A stretch of DNA of 64,000 nt from Durusdinium trenchii (lineage: Eukaryota > Sar > Dinophyceae > Suessiales > Symbiodiniaceae): NCBI GenBank assembly GCA_963970005.1, contig CAXAMN010015336.1:1-64000 (forward strand). The letters are read 5' to 3'. Each line of letters opens with the position of its first letter. Position 1 is the stretch's first letter. The notes under the pieces were generated by a model. It did no database searches. It was not told the DNA's origin and saw only the letters and a program-made list of their open reading frames with translations. Positions 38,005-49,575 of the stretch are shown here, piece after piece. The position numbers and the translations under genes were made by a program.

Positions 38005-39187
38005 TATAGATCGAACCTTCGGGTTCTGACCCTGTTGGATCCACCAGGCTTCACATCAAACCTTCGGACTACGTCCAGTGTTTCGGTCCTGCGTTGGACC
38101 CTTGGACATCCACCGTTCGTCGACGTCCGTCCGTCCCGAAGTCCCTCCGGTGGAGGACTTCGTGGTTCTCGGGGCGAGCGTGGATGGTGAGCTTCAAGAA
38201 GATCGTCGAGGCGGGCAAGTCGGACCGGACGCGGGCGATCCGGTGGTCCTTCCGCACCGGGCGATCCGGTGGTCCTTCCGGTACCGGGAAAGCGCGGTAA
38301 GTGGACCTGCGGTACGGGACCATTCGACATGAGATGCTGGGAGGAGGTGACAATGTCAGACACCACCTGCCAGCTGGTGACGTTCCTCCGGTGAAGCCCA
38401 CCTGTGGCAATTGGTCTCCAAGTCCAGCCGAACAAACCGGAGGGTCCTTCCAGTCCTTCCATCAAAACCGCCCTGATGAACAGCCGCCCTCGTTTCCTCA
38501 GAGCCCTCGTTCAAACGTCTCCGACGGGGAGGTGATTTTGCCTCACTGGTCACTCCAGCAACGCTGGCGGCCCCTTCTCCGGCAGCTGGCTGCAGAAGCG
38601 CAGCAGGCGCAGTGGGCCGACCAAAGCTATAGGCAACTGTTTGAAGAAGGCAGGACATGGCTTGCATGAAGAAGGCACAGGACATGGTTTTGGTTGGAAA
38701 TGGTTGGAAGATCCAGGTTGGAGCGTTTGAAGACTTGGATCATCTCTGATCATGAGTGTTTGCAGCACCTCGGGAAAACGCAAAGCGCCTCAAATACGTC
38801 GAAGGTGGAGATTGATACCGTTTCCCACTCGCGAGCGCGACGCGCGACTCGGCTCAGGATTGCCTGGTGCCAGAGGTCTCGAGAGCGGCCTTTACGGGCT
38901 ATCTCTGTCAGAGTCTCAAGCGGGCTACCCCATAGGAGTGATGGAGTGAGGCGGAGTGAGGAGTTCTGAACCATCCAGTGAAAGCAAAAAACGGCCGGTG
39001 AGCCGAGTTCAGGAATTCGCTTTAGTTAAGTGGTGCCAAGAAATATTCTTTGGACCTGAGGTTTTTATGTTTTTTTGTTTTTAGGGCCCTCTTACGAGGG
39101 GTGTGAGGACTTTCGTGGGCGTTCGTGGTGGTTGAAGAAGCGTTGGGAGCGTTGGGTAGTTCTTTCGAGACAAATGCAGCTGGACCC
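38005..39187. other. No recognised gene
   Basis: Several open frames of similar quality on both strands, none recognisable. ggcgatccggtggtccttcc occurs twice in tandem at 38237-38280. Confidence 0.35.
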
Positions 39188-39355
39188 TAGGCTTCCAAGC
39201 CTATAAAGAAAATGGTTGACCTGGTGCTGTAGTGTGTGTAAAATCCTTTGGTAAGACAATCCCTAGACTTCCAAGACCATCAAAAAAACATGGTTGACCT
39301 GGTGTTTGTAGTGTAAAATCCTTAGTTGATTCGGTAGTTGGCCTATTAAATACAT
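39188..39355. repeat. Two tandem family I copies
   Basis: Two blocks of aatggttgacctggtg...tagtgtaaaatcct, the first shortened, spaced ~95 bp. Confidence 0.5.
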
Positions 39356-39550
39356 GGTGGGCCACGAAGCCTATAGGGCAATGGTTGTTCCGAACAGGCT
39401 ATTAAGTCAATGGTGCTTTGAAGCCTAGGCTGCAAGTAGAAGAGTTAGAACCCTCTAAGAATCCGGGCCCCGAAGTGTTTGGCTCCGGACCCGGCCCCGT
39501 CCGGATTCGTAAGGAAACTGTCAAACTCTACCGCTCCCAGATGCTCCATG

Positions 39551-39644
39551 CCAGCACCCGGTCGACCTGCCAGGTCACCACCAGGTCCACGAAATTCAGT
39601 ATCCAAAAGCTACTATTTCGGAGACCTGTAGAGTCGGGTGCTGG
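39551..39644. repeat. Miniature element family F
   Basis: CCAGCACCCGG...CGGGTGCTGG with cggagacctg inside. Confidence 0.65.
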
Positions 39645-39648
39645 TGTA

Positions 39649-39745
39649 TGCCATAGGACTGCCGCCCCATTGACCCATATATACCACCACCACCCCTGGC
39701 CGTTTTGAAGGCAGTCCGGACTGGCAGTCCCATGGAGCGTCTGGG
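39649..39745. repeat. Miniature element family B
   Basis: Left end shortened to ccataggactgcc; right end ggcagtcccatggagcgtct. It abuts the family F copy. Confidence 0.65.
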
Positions 39746-39838
39746 CGTTGAATTGAAAGAAGTGATCCAGCACGCCTTCCGCTGGCTGGCTTCGTTGGAC
39801 CAGCTGAACCACCTTATTATATAATAAGCCTCAAATCC

Positions 39839-40111
39839 GTGGGGGTCGTTGCTGAGACGGATTTTCCATCGCTTCCATCGCGCTTTCTGGCGCGTCAAGT
39901 CCGGGCGCGTCGACCGCTGGCGCGGATGACCTGCCGGCCGGCACGTCATCCGCGGCCGGACAGCGAGGTGACAGCGCTGGAATCCCTGGGCAATGCGATG
40001 AGGAAGAGGCGGAGCCGAGCCGTCGCGGAACCGCTTCCGTGGCGAGGTCGGTCGATGGGACGGAGGAAGTGGGTCGATCTCCAAGGTGTCGAAGCGCAGT
40101 TGGCTGGGTGA
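39839..40111 (+). CDS. Possible exon, unrecognised
   Basis: The frame reads SEVTALESLGNAMRKRRSRA, VAEPLPWRGRSMGRRKWVDL, ending TGA at 40111. Basic, no hydrophobic core. The opposite strand is also open, so direction is uncertain. Confidence 0.2.
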   Translation: MGVVAETDFPSLPSRFLARQVRARRPLARMTCRPARHPRPDSEVTALESLGNAMRKRRSRAVAEPLPWRGRSMGRRKWVDLQGVEAQLAG

Positions 40112-40129
40112 AGATGCAGACGTTTTGTA

Positions 40130-40211
40130 CCAGCGCCCTGATCCTGGTGACAACAGGTGCCCAGAAACCACCTGTTAGGGTCTCCAAAGAGCCTGGCGAG
40201 GAGGGTCCTGG
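40130..40211. repeat. Miniature element family F, diverged
   Basis: CCAGCGCCC...GGAGGGTCCTGG. Confidence 0.45.
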
Positions 40212-40443
40212 AGGTGTTCGGATGAGTTGGTTTCTGAGTTGGGAAGCTCTATATACCTGAACATGACCCATGTAAGTCCGTCGCGGAAACATGATTCCCT
40301 GCAAGCACGAACAAAGATAGAAACACTGGAAGCACATGGTTGTAGTATGTTGTGGAGATTGTCGTGTACATGTCTAAAGTAAAACTAAGGGGCTTTTTCG
40401 GTCAAAAGCACCTGAAGTTACCATGAGTCTTCATGCGTCATTG

Positions 40444-40473
40444 GACTCCTGGAGACTCCTGGAGACTCCTGGA
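40444..40473. repeat. 10-bp tandem repeat, three units
   Basis: gactcctgga three times without change. Confidence 0.85.
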
Positions 40474-40717
40474 CACTGGTGACCCATCGACTCCAAGTTC
40501 TCGGAACACGGTCGACCACGCCGCCGTGACACGCCGATCTCGATCGCACCTCTGCTCTGATCGTGGGAAGGTCCGGTTCGGTACAGGCTGAGATGGTCCT
40601 TTTCCGTAGCTAGTCACCGAAATACTGGAGATGGTCATACAAAACCGATATGGAATAGGATACTTAAGGAGGTCAACGACAAGCTATAGGTTTCAAATTT
40701 GCAGGCCGTGTACAGTG

Positions 40718-40822
40718 GTTTCAGAGTAGATGGCACAAGGGACCCCCAAGTTTGGTGCGGTATAAGTATATGGACCCTATAATAAGACATTTTTGGGTTT
40801 GTGCCATCTACTCTGAAACCAG
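40718..40822. repeat. Long hairpin of unknown family
   Basis: Arms ggtttcagagtagatggcac and gtgccatctactctgaaacc are perfect complements over ~20 bp around an 65-bp loop. Confidence 0.7.
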
Positions 40823-40936
40823 TAACCTCACCGTCGGTCTGTGGTTTTAGCCTTTGGAACCACTGGGACTCCCAGCGACATGGTGGTTTTGGGACAGCCC
40901 CGACTCACCTCTCTTTCAGAGGCTATTCAATTCATA

Positions 40937-41034
40937 CCAGCACCCTCACTGCCAGGTCACCACCTGACCTGACACTTTTATAGTCTCCATTTCAGCTGCC
41001 ATTTCGGAGACCTGGCAGGTCGACCGGGTGCTGG
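40937..41034. repeat. Miniature element family F
   Basis: CCAGCACCC...GGGTGCTGG, TA on both sides; internal tctccatttcagctgccatt mirrors itself. Confidence 0.7.
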
Positions 41035-42147
41035 TAGACACCCTGTCGACGGAGGGTCCGGGGCTACCCGATCTGAAGATATCTGACCTGTTGGAGGGTC
41101 CTGGTATATAGGCATTGGTCCAAAACCTGAGACCACACTGTGGCCACACTGCTTCGGGTCGGGCTTCAGACGTGTTCCGCGGTCCACCACAACGCACCGA
41201 AACCGGGCTCCCTTCGCCCCAGTTCCCCCCCGCCCCGCGGTGGGTGGCGCAGGTGGAGAGTCGCCGCGGCGCGCCCCTGGCGCTGCTGGCGCGGGGGCGG
41301 TGCAGCTTGGGCGAGGTGCAGCGGCTGGCGAAGGAGAGGCGCGCCGGCAGCGGGCGCGGCGATGCCGAGCCGGCTCGGCTGGGGGGGAAGGAGCGGGTGG
41401 GTCGTTGTTGGCCTGGCTGGTGGGAGTGAAAGGGGAGCGAGGTCGAGCGAACGAAGTTCTGAAGTGAGTCGAAGTGAGTGGCGGAGCGAACGGAGGATCT
41501 GAAGTGGAGACACCTTGGAGCTATAGAGTCAGAGGTGGGAGTTGTGAGTCTGATGCAACAAGGGGGGAGCGACCAATCAGTCGCTCGCATGACTGGAGCC
41601 CGCATGACTGGTGGGGGTGCATCGAAAAGCGCCAGCCATGTGGATGTCCAGGGGCGAATCATAATATGGTCCAGGATGTGTTGTTTTATCTTTCAGGACC
41701 CCCAGAGCATCCAGGCAGTTCCCATGATGTCGCTGATGACCACAGCTTTGAATGGAGTAAATTCAGACATGAACGCCTTGCAACTGGTCGTTTCTGGTCC
41801 TTGAATGTTGGGGTCCAACATTGCCACCTAACCACTCCAAACCACTTCCCCCCCCACTTAAAAGCAATGTGTTTTTGTTTCAAGGAAGTCCCTCCGCCAG
41901 GTACGACGAGCTGTTGCGCTTTGAGTGGCCCCAGGCGGGTGCCTTGGCTCAGGCGTCCACGGTGGCGACGGTGGAGCAGCTTTGTCCGGCACCCTGGAGA
42001 GAAAGTCTGGTGAAAGGTGAAAGGGAACATCTACCGCGCCTCGACTTGACTGCCAAACTATGGTCTATATAGGTACAGGAAACCATGATGAAAAACATCC
42101 CCAGATTCCGATCGGTTTCCGGTAGATTTTCTCACACCCAAATGCAA
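41035..42147. other. No firm gene
   Basis: A strongly G+C-rich island (41150-41420) is open on both strands; one + frame includes LALLARGRCSLGEVQRLAKE, but no family is recognised. Confidence 0.35.
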
Positions 42148-42232
42148 CCCTGGACCCTAATCCTGTGGAGGGGTCTGGGGCTTCTCACCAATCCCGATCG
42201 GTTTTGAGGGCACGGAGCGTCGAGCGTCCGGG
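42148..42232. repeat. Family A fragment
   Basis: ggaccctaatcctgtggagg through cggagcgtcgagcgtccggg; left end lost. Confidence 0.45.
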
Positions 42233-42315
42233 CTGTTCCGGGCTGGTCCGCGCCTACGAAGGCGCCGGCTCCGTGGTAACCCCGGGACACGGTGCCCAGT
42301 GTGGGCAAACGCCAT

Positions 42316-42407
42316 CCCTACACCTCCAAGTACCTCCTCAGAAGGTATTTGGACCCTCCAAGCCCACCCCAAACACCTTCTCAGAAGGTACGACTGGAGG
42401 CCTAGGG
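42316..42407. repeat. Miniature element family E
   Basis: ccctacacctccaagtacct start and aaggtacgactggaggccta end. Confidence 0.65.
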
Positions 42408-43022
42408 CATTCGGCTTTCAGCTTTCTGTGGAAGAGTCTCTATAAACGTAGCCAAAAGTCTCTGAGCACCACCACCCAAGTCGGGTGGTTTATAGAGCCC
42501 CCTGAAGATGTATTTTTCATCCAATAACCACCCCTTGGGTGGTGCTGGGAGATGTTACAGTATGCAGACGACCTAGTAGAGCTGAGATGAGTAATGATGT
42601 CATTGGCGTTTTGAGAGGGTGGGACGTGATTTGTTTGGTGACTTGTTTGCATATCGCAGATCTAAAAACATGCTCAAACTGCCCTCTTCCTGGACCCTCC
42701 AACAGGTCACCACCAGGTCCACTTGTTTGATGATCTAAAAACATACCAGCATCTTCAAAGGGGTCACCAATGGACTAAGGGACCTCCAGCCAGGACACGC
42801 CTTGAAGGTTCAGGTAGCTTAAACTACCCGGCTTTGAAGGCTTCGCAGGATGAACGCACCACCACATGCCCAATCCCAAACACCTCTCATCGCGCACGGC
42901 GCTCTCGTCGCCTTCCTTAGCGGCACAGGCTCCACGTCCGACGCTGTGCCGGAACCGACGGAGCCCGTCTCCAGTCCGAGGGAAGGTCAGTCCCGGACTG
43001 AGGGACCTTCTGATGGACTGAT

Positions 43023-43114
43023 CCCAGACACTCCATGTATGCCATATATGCCTACATTGACCCCCCAAACCATCCCAATGTAGGCAAATATGGCAGTCCC
43101 ATGGAGTGTCTGGG
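43023..43114. repeat. Miniature element family B
   Basis: CCCAGACACTCCATG...CATGGAGTGTCTGGG, gat on both sides; nearly the same as 58030-58119. Confidence 0.85.
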
Positions 43115-45070
43115 GATGGACTGATTGAGAGTCCGGCCGTTTCTTCCGAGATCAAGATGCCTCTACGCCTCTGTTGCTGGTGGTGAATGAGACCAAGGAC
43201 GTCGCCGAGTCGTCGCTCAGAAACCCCGTTCCTCTCGTCGCTCGAGTCCGCCCGAGCTTGGATCGAGAGAGTGCACTTGGGATGGCTAGCCGAGCACCTC
43301 CGACTCAAGGTGCGTATAGAAGTCCAGTTCGACTATTATTGACACCAACCAATGTAAAGGATGATCCTGGACATGGGTGTCCTGGCGTTTGACTACCTTA
43401 CCCCCCCATATAGACTTACAGGTCTCCTACTCCAGGGCACCCGTTTGAAGGAAGGAAGTGCTAATTCCGGAATGTAAGTCGGACATGTCCGGATTTTTCA
43501 TGCTCTCTCCTGGACGAAAGCCAGGGTAAGCCGTTCAGAACTTGCTTGGACCACTTCGAAGATAGGGAAGCCAAGCCATTCAGAACTTGCGAAGTGACCG
43601 AAGATCGGGACCGCACGTTCCGTGTGCGAGGCGAAACGGGACGACGTAGACCGACCGGCGACGTAGATCGACCGACGACGTAGACCCTTCGGTGGCTAGC
43701 TCGCGGAGCTAGCGAAGTGGCCGGAAGTGGCCATGGGTGGCTGCGCTTCACATTGGCAGGTACAAAGCAAAAACCAGCACCAGACTCTACAGGTCTCCGA
43801 GTTTTAGTGACTTTTGATACTTGCTGCCTTAGGAAATTAACCCAAGGGCCCCCTCAGTTTGAAAATTAATATATTTGGATTAATTGTCTATATGTTGGGG
43901 AGTTTGGGGGGGGTTCTATAAAAATCCATGTGAACTTAACTAGAAAAAGATCTTGATAGGATTAATTAGCTCATGAGGGAGTCGATTAATTAGCAATGAG
44001 GGAGCTGAAACTGAAGAGTGGGAGAGAACTAGACTACCTCTGAGTTTATTTTGGACTTGTGTTGTCAGTGCTTTGCTTGTTAGGTTCAGATGCGTTTTTC
44101 CTTTGTCAATACTTGAAGATCACCGGTTGTACCAGCTGGATTAGATTCCAGGGCTAGAGCCTGCTGGCTTTAGCCAGCTAGGAGTTTTATTTAGAGAAAT
44201 CGTATGTTCCAGCAGGGCTGGAACAATACTTCGAAAAACAACACCCTGTCTCCACCATCTGGGTTCTTGTTAAAGGATTTGTTTAAAATCCTGGTCAGAC
44301 CAGAAAAACTAAGGAAACAACTAAGGAACATTAGAATGTTAGACTCAAATGCCTAGAATTAATTACTAGAAAGGTAGCTCCAGGCCCTGCAAATTAGTTT
44401 CTCTGAGTTTTGTCATGCGACTCAAGCATAGTGGTTTAATTAAGTTAATCAAAATTATCTTGCACTCGTCAAGTCTTGGATTAATTTCAGAATATTTACT
44501 GCAGGGGTAGTGATTAATTCTCCTAATTAATCTGGGGTAGGGGGTAGTTGACCCCCCCTAAGGTAGGAGGTATGACTTTTGTAGACTTTAAAAGTGGACC
44601 TGGTGGTGACCTGTTGGAGGGCCCAGGTACAAATCCCTGCGAATCCAAGACCATTTAAAAGATGCTCGGCTCTATTAGATATGTTAGATGACTTTAGATG
44701 ACCCGAAAAGAGATTTCCTTTATACTTTGGTGGTGCCATATATAGTCTTTTGGCCTCCGGAGGGCAAATGGTATGCGGTCGAACCGATCTTTCCAGCTGT
44801 CTCATCGTGTCAGGAGATTTTTTCGGCACATCCCATTGCCTCAATCTTTGCCGAGAAAACAAGCCTAATCCATCCAACAGCTCTGGGAGTCTAACACAAC
44901 CGCAGCACCTTTTCAAAAAATCGTTTGACCTCCAGCACCTTCAGGACCTCGGGGTCACCTGGCTGGTTTCGCCCCAGCCCACTACTAGAAGGGACCTCCA
45001 GCCAGGACACCCCGAAAGAAGGTCCAGGCTGGTGTTTGTAGTACAGCGTTGTAACTTCATAATCGTTCTA
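43115..45070. other. No gene seen; includes an A+T-rich block
   Basis: 43800-44560 is A+T-rich with repeated ttaatta motifs and small hairpins; the rest is unique sequence with an open minus-strand frame (44527-44916) lacking protein character. Confidence 0.45.
44206..44224. repeat. Short perfect hairpin
   Basis: gttccagc and gctggaac around agg. Confidence 0.8.
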
Positions 45071-45181
45071 CCCAGACGCTCATGGACCCTCCTAAGTAGG
45101 GGCCGGACCCTCCTAAGTAGGAGTCCGGACCCTCAAATTTGTAGGGTTTTGAGGGACCAAGAGCTGTTTGGAGCGTCTGGG
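45071..45181. repeat. Miniature element family A, complete
   Basis: CCCAGACGCTC...GAGCGTCTGGG with three ggaccctcctaagtagg-type blocks inside; ta on both sides. Confidence 0.8.
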
Positions 45182-46672
45182 TAGTTCAACTCGGTTGCTT
45201 TGGTCACATCCATCCACTGAAGGAAGCTCCGAGCGAAGTTTCGGGAAGCTCCTCGCAAAGCCTCGTTTCCAGTGCCTATGGCTTAACCTGGCCCACCATT
45301 AATAGGCTGAATCCCGAATCAACTGAGGACTTTACACTGGGTCGTTCCCAATTTTTCCAATGGTCGAACGGTCGACAGGGCAGTCCTTGCTGTGGAACAG
45401 ACAAGCGCGCCGAGTGTCTCGCGCGCTTGTTGGGTAGGAGGATGCCTGGGCGCTCGCCGGCCTGTGTTCGCGACCGCGACGGCGACGGCGACGTGTACCA
45501 GTGCGTGCGTGCTCGGGCGAGGGCCGGAGACTGGCTGGAGGGTGTTGCACTGGTTTGGAGCCATTTTTTCGGCACGGGAGCGTGACAAACTTGACACAAC
45601 TTCAGCTACCAGCACCCGAAAACTGCCAGGTCACCAATCCCAGACACGACCTGTCTGGGACTGTATGCCGCCCCAGACAGACCCCCCTGGCACCACAACT
45701 GATCGGCACTCTGATCGGAATATATTCCAGTCCCATGGAGCGTCTGGGAATGGTTCGACCTCAACATGGCCCTCCAAACGAGGAGACCGTCACTCCGTCG
45801 AACGACCTGGGGCGCCACCGCCGCAGTTCGGCTCCAGACCGTGCAAGTCCTGCGTGGCGGTGCCTAGTCCGACCTGGAGAAACTCCAAAAAGTGAAGAAG
45901 AGAACATCATGGACACTTGGCAACCTGTAATACATATACCAGGACACCCGGACTAGGGATTTTTATTGATAGCCTCCTGAAAGAGCTGATTGACCACCGT
46001 ATGCAAGGACCCTCCAGGACCCTCCGGGTGGTTCAGCTCTGAGACCAAACGTCCCACAGGTGGGCTTCACACACCTGGGCACCGCACGAACGGAAACACA
46101 GGAAGCATCTGGAGCTGAGTCGGGTGCTGGTAGCTGACCTTTCTCTCTGTGTGGGTAGTTCACATGCATCCATATACCCAGCTGATGAGAGTGGCGTAAT
46201 TTGTGGCGATCAAAAGCCACCTATAGGCATGTCGAGTGATCGAGTGAATTGCCTAGAACTTCCAAGAACACGGAGGCATCATCATCCACTCATCCACCAC
46301 TCCATAAAATTAGGTTTGTGAGTTCATGAGTCCAAGACTTGGATTGCCTGGGTACCAAAACCGAAGCTCTTAGCCCTTCAGCAGAGCGCAGACACGACCT
46401 CTGGAACTCCCATGGAGTCCTTGCAACTGCCGTCGGCGAAGATTTGCCTTTTGAAGGACCTGGTACGCGGGTTTCGCGGTCACGTGGAGTGTTGGAGACA
46501 GAGCGGAGCGGTCTGAGAAGCGGTTCAAGGATTTGTTTCGATTCCGGAATTCGAAGGAGCAGGCTTTTTTGATTGGGGGGGAGGAAAACTGGGAGGGCTT
46601 TTCTCGGTGTTGGATCGGGTTTAGACCTTGTTCGCCTTGTTTTTATAGATCACTTCTTGGTGGACCAGTTGG
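45182..46672. other. No firm gene
   Basis: A family B copy; fragments of family I (45285-45350) and F (46002-46130); otherwise unique. Confidence 0.4.
45639..45748. repeat. Miniature element family B
   Basis: CCCAGACACGACC...ATGGAGCGTCTGGG, aat on both sides. Confidence 0.75.
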
Positions 46673-47182
46673 TCACAGGATGAGATATTGGGTCGCCTCA
46701 ATGCACACCATGCACACCAGGTCTGAGAGATACGTCTTGCAGTGGTGTGGATATCTGATCTTGTATACCTTTCCGGTGGAAGCAGAGTTCATCCGCATTG
46801 GCAGTTTCCAGCCGTTTTCAACCGCAGGTTCACCAGGTGTTCTGGCGGTCAACATGGGGTGTTTGATTTTCAAGAATCCGGGCTCCTTCACCAACACATA
46901 GGGGCACTGGTTCGGGCACACCTCTGACCATTCGGTGTCGGTGTCGGACTCCGCCATGGAGAGCCCCCGGACTTCGGATTCCCCTATAGGGATCCAGTCG
47001 TACCTTTTGAGAAGGTGGGACTGGGCTGGGTGCCAGGAGGGTGTCAAATACCTTCTGAGGTACGACTGGATCCGGTTCTTGAGGCTTTCAACTCGAGGTT
47101 CGTTCGTTCGCCACCGGAAGCCGGTCCACGTCACGGTTCGAAGGAGTCTCCTGTCCTCTCCGAGAGATGCGAAGAAGTCCAC
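46673..47182 (-). CDS. Unrecognised protein-like reading frame interrupted by a family E element
   Basis: 169 residues on the minus strand. Two parts look like genuine protein: the start (FFASLGEDRRLLRTVTW, EPRVESLKN) and the second half (MAESDTDTEWSEVCPNQ, YVLVKEPGFLKIKHPML, GKVYKIRYPHHCKTYLSD). Between them, the residues around YLRRYLTPSWHPAQSHL are encoded by a family E miniature element (46981-47073) that keeps the frame open. After KTYLSD a GTGTGC could be a donor site, so the last ~15 residues may be intron. The element may be a recent insertion into an exon or may lie in an intron that happens to be open. Function unknown. Confidence 0.35.
   Translation of the reverse strand: MDFFASLGEDRRLLRTVTWTGFRWRTNEPRVESLKNRIQSYLRRYLTPSWHPAQSHLLKRYDWIPIGESEVRGLSMAESDTDTEWSEVCPNQCPYVLVKEPGFLKIKHPMLTARTPGEPAVENGWKLPMRMNSASTGKVYKIRYPHHCKTYLSDLVCMVCIEATQYLIL
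46981..47073. repeat. Miniature element family E inside a reading frame
   Basis: cctatagggatccagtcgta start, ggtacgactggatcc end; lies within the minus-strand frame 46673-47182. Confidence 0.65.
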
Positions 47183-47186
47183 TATT

Positions 47187-47281
47187 CCCTAGGGCTCCAG
47201 TCGGTCCAGTCGTACCTCCTTAGGTATGACTGGACCCACCCCAGGCCCACCTTCTAAGAAGGTCCGACTGGAGGTGTAGGG
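47187..47281. repeat. Miniature element family E
   Basis: CCCTAGGGCTCCAG...CTGGAGGTGTAGGG, att on both sides. Confidence 0.78.
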
Positions 47282-47572
47282 ATTATAGACCCGGTGGGTC
47301 ACTTGGATCCTGCGTTTGGGTTAGCTTGTGGATCCCCCAACAAAAATCCGGCAGAATCAGGAAGGCAGGCACCTCCTCCATCTCCATCCACACCAGGAGC
47401 TCACCGCGACTTCGGGCTCCGTGAGAGTCACCGGCTTGGTGAAGGCGAGCGCGCTCCGTCCACCGCTGCGTCCGCGACTGCGTCGCGACTGCGAGGCATA
47501 GCTCGGCGGATGTGAGACGCCGATGCGGTTGGGGTGAAGGGCGTGAAGGGGCTGTTTGGTCGTAGACATGTA

Positions 47573-47684
47573 CAGACGCTCCGTGTTTTCGTTCACGACG
47601 CCCGACTCCCGGTCCCTCCAAAACTGGATTGGTGAGAAACCCCCATGAATTCCCTGACCCTGACCCGTTCGGATTCGGGGTCCA
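47573..47684. repeat. Family A copy, reversed and decayed
   Basis: cagacgctccgtg...cgttcacgac start and cggattcggggtcca end. Confidence 0.45.
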
Positions 47685-47740
47685 GACTTCACGTCGACGG
47701 GTGGGTTTTCCAGTCGACCATTTTTTTGGATGGCGAACGA

Positions 47741-47790
47741 CGAGGTTGAAAGACCCGAACTAGGCTATCCTATATAGTTCGGTACCCCTG
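47741..47790. repeat. Family D fragment
   Basis: gaggttgaaagacccgaact and tagttcggtacccc; right arm missing. Confidence 0.45.
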
Positions 47791-47856
47791 GGCCGGGGGG
47801 GTGTATGTTCAAAAGTTCGCTCGGCCACACGGCATGTAGATGAACCGCCCAAAGGC

Positions 47857-47947
47857 GACCCTGGACCCGAATCCTGACAGGTCAGGGGTTGGAACCTATA
47901 TCCCTAGGTTTTGAGGGACCAGTCAGGCTGTGAATGGAGTGTCTGGG
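47857..47947. repeat. Family A copy, left end missing
   Basis: ggacccgaatcctgacaggt through ggagtgtctggg. Confidence 0.55.
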
Positions 47948-48336
47948 AGGTATAGACATATGTTTCGTCATGGCTGGGGGTCCAGTCGAACCATTTTGAT
48001 TCTGTAGAACAACACGACAAGTCGTGGAAGCTGCTCTCTGCTCGAAGCGGTGAGCCTCCGTGGGTACCCGTATACGAGTCAGGTGCCAACCCCGTCCGAA
48101 GACCCAGCAGAACTCGGCCTTTTCACCTTATATTGGGCGGCTTGATAATACCTTATTGTGCCTTATTAGCAGAGTATAGTGTTTATGTATGTCGAACTCC
48201 AATTTTCCATGAGGTCTTTGACATGTATAGGGTAATGTCATGGTAATGTCATAGTCCCAAGCACTTGAGCTGAATGTGATCATACGCACTGTTTCATTTG
48301 GAGAGGGCGAGCCTTCCATCCCCTAAAGAACTTATA

Positions 48337-48433
48337 CCAGGGGTCACATATCGGGGTGGTTTTTAGTCCCTAAGTGAGTGGAGTAGCTGGGCACCCCTAT
48401 CCTCCAAGTTCTGCACCCCTTTGTGACTCCTGG
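48337..48433. repeat. Miniature element family K, complete
   Basis: CCAGGGGTCAC...GTGACTCCTGG with TA on both sides. Confidence 0.7.
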
Positions 48434-48601
48434 TACTTTGTCTGCATTGATTCCCATCCAATCCACTCAACACGTGCAGGACATCATGTTGATCTCTTTC
48501 ACATGCTTTCTTTCATGTTCCTTCACGACTTCCTGGTTCGCTCAATCTCCGCCAACCGTCATCCCTTCCCACCCAATAATCGGGCCCATGGATCTGCATA
48601 C

Positions 48602-48670
48602 CCCTAAGGATCCTTGGACCCTCCTTAGAAGGGGTTGAACCCTCTATAACAAGGGTGCGGATCCTTAGGG
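48602..48670. repeat. Miniature element family J, short
   Basis: CCCTAAGGATCC...GGATCCTTAGGG. Confidence 0.7.
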
Positions 48671-48926
48671 ACACTGAAAACCACCTCCTTCAGGAGCTTC
48701 AGGGCTCTGGTGCCCTGCTGGAGGAGAGCCAACCTCGTCGCTCGAACGTCGCTCCGGTCCGAAGGGCGCTCGATACGGCAGACGCACCTCTCTCCGTCCG
48801 AAGCGCCGGCTGCAGAGGGCGGTGAAAACCACCCCTTGGTCGACAGCTTATCTCGACCATCGCAGGCCGTTGTCACGGGGGTCGTAATCGGAGAATTCCC
48901 CGCCAAGCCTACAATTACTATAAGCT

Positions 48927-49018
48927 CTATAGGCCTCCAGTCATACCTTCTGAGAAGGTGTTTGGGGTGGGTTCGGAGGGTCCAAATACCTTCGGAGCAG
49001 GTACTTGGAGGTGTAGGG
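48927..49018. repeat. Miniature element family E
   Basis: Arms cctccagtcataccttctga and gcaggtacttggaggtgtag. Confidence 0.6.
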
Positions 49019-49180
49019 AAAGTGAAAGCATGTGTTTAAAACCACCTCTCCACAGGCTGACCCGACCCATTTCTCAAAGGTCTGTGATTTTTGGAGGGTT
49101 TTGTTCAATGCAGACTTGTTGCAACTTCAGCAGGTGGTGATCTCATTACTGGCAGTGGTTGGATCCCAGACACTCTACTT

Positions 49181-49268
49181 GGACCCTCCTGGCCAGGCTG
49201 TTCGGAGACCACAGGTGGTGAACCTGGGCACCTGTTGTCACCAGGAAGCACCTGTTGGAGGGTGCTGG
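49181..49268. repeat. Miniature element family F
   Basis: ggaccctcctgg start with altered end; GGAGGGTGCTGG right end; internal caccaggaagcacctg. Confidence 0.5.
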
Positions 49269-49397
49269 TAGTTTGGATGATTGAGATTGATTGAAGAAAG
49301 CCCTTCACAACACGACCAGCTTAAGCCGAACTTGGCCGATTTTTTTTGGATGAAAATGCAGACAATTTGTCACAGCTGGCCCATGAATTGAACCCTG

Positions 49398-49427
49398 AAA
49401 AGGATTGAAAAGGATTGAAAAGGTTTG
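49398..49427. repeat. 10-bp tandem repeat, three units
   Basis: gaaaaggatt twice and gaaaaggttt once. Confidence 0.8.
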
Positions 49428-49470
49428 TATACTAGGACCTTCCAAGCCTGGTGGTTTTAGAACGCTAACA

Positions 49471-49575
49471 CCCAGACACAACCCTGCACCCTATGGAGGG
49501 TTGGACCCGAATCCTTTGGAGAGGTCTGGGGACCAATCCGGCTTTTGAGGGACCCGGGGTCGTTCACGGAGCGTG
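49471..49575. repeat. Miniature element family A, decayed right end
   Basis: CCCAGACACAACCC start; tatggagggttggacccgaa core; right end gttcacggagcg. Confidence 0.55.

Larger units (their letters stand above)
40212..40936. other. No gene seen
   Basis: Unique sequence with a threefold 10-bp tandem at 40444-40473 and an inverted pair (gtttcagagtagatggcaca at 40718 and its complement near 40801). Confidence 0.5.

Noticed and set aside
41115-41513. G+C-rich island with open frames as a gene
   Set aside because: Open on both strands because of base composition; no recognisable domain.
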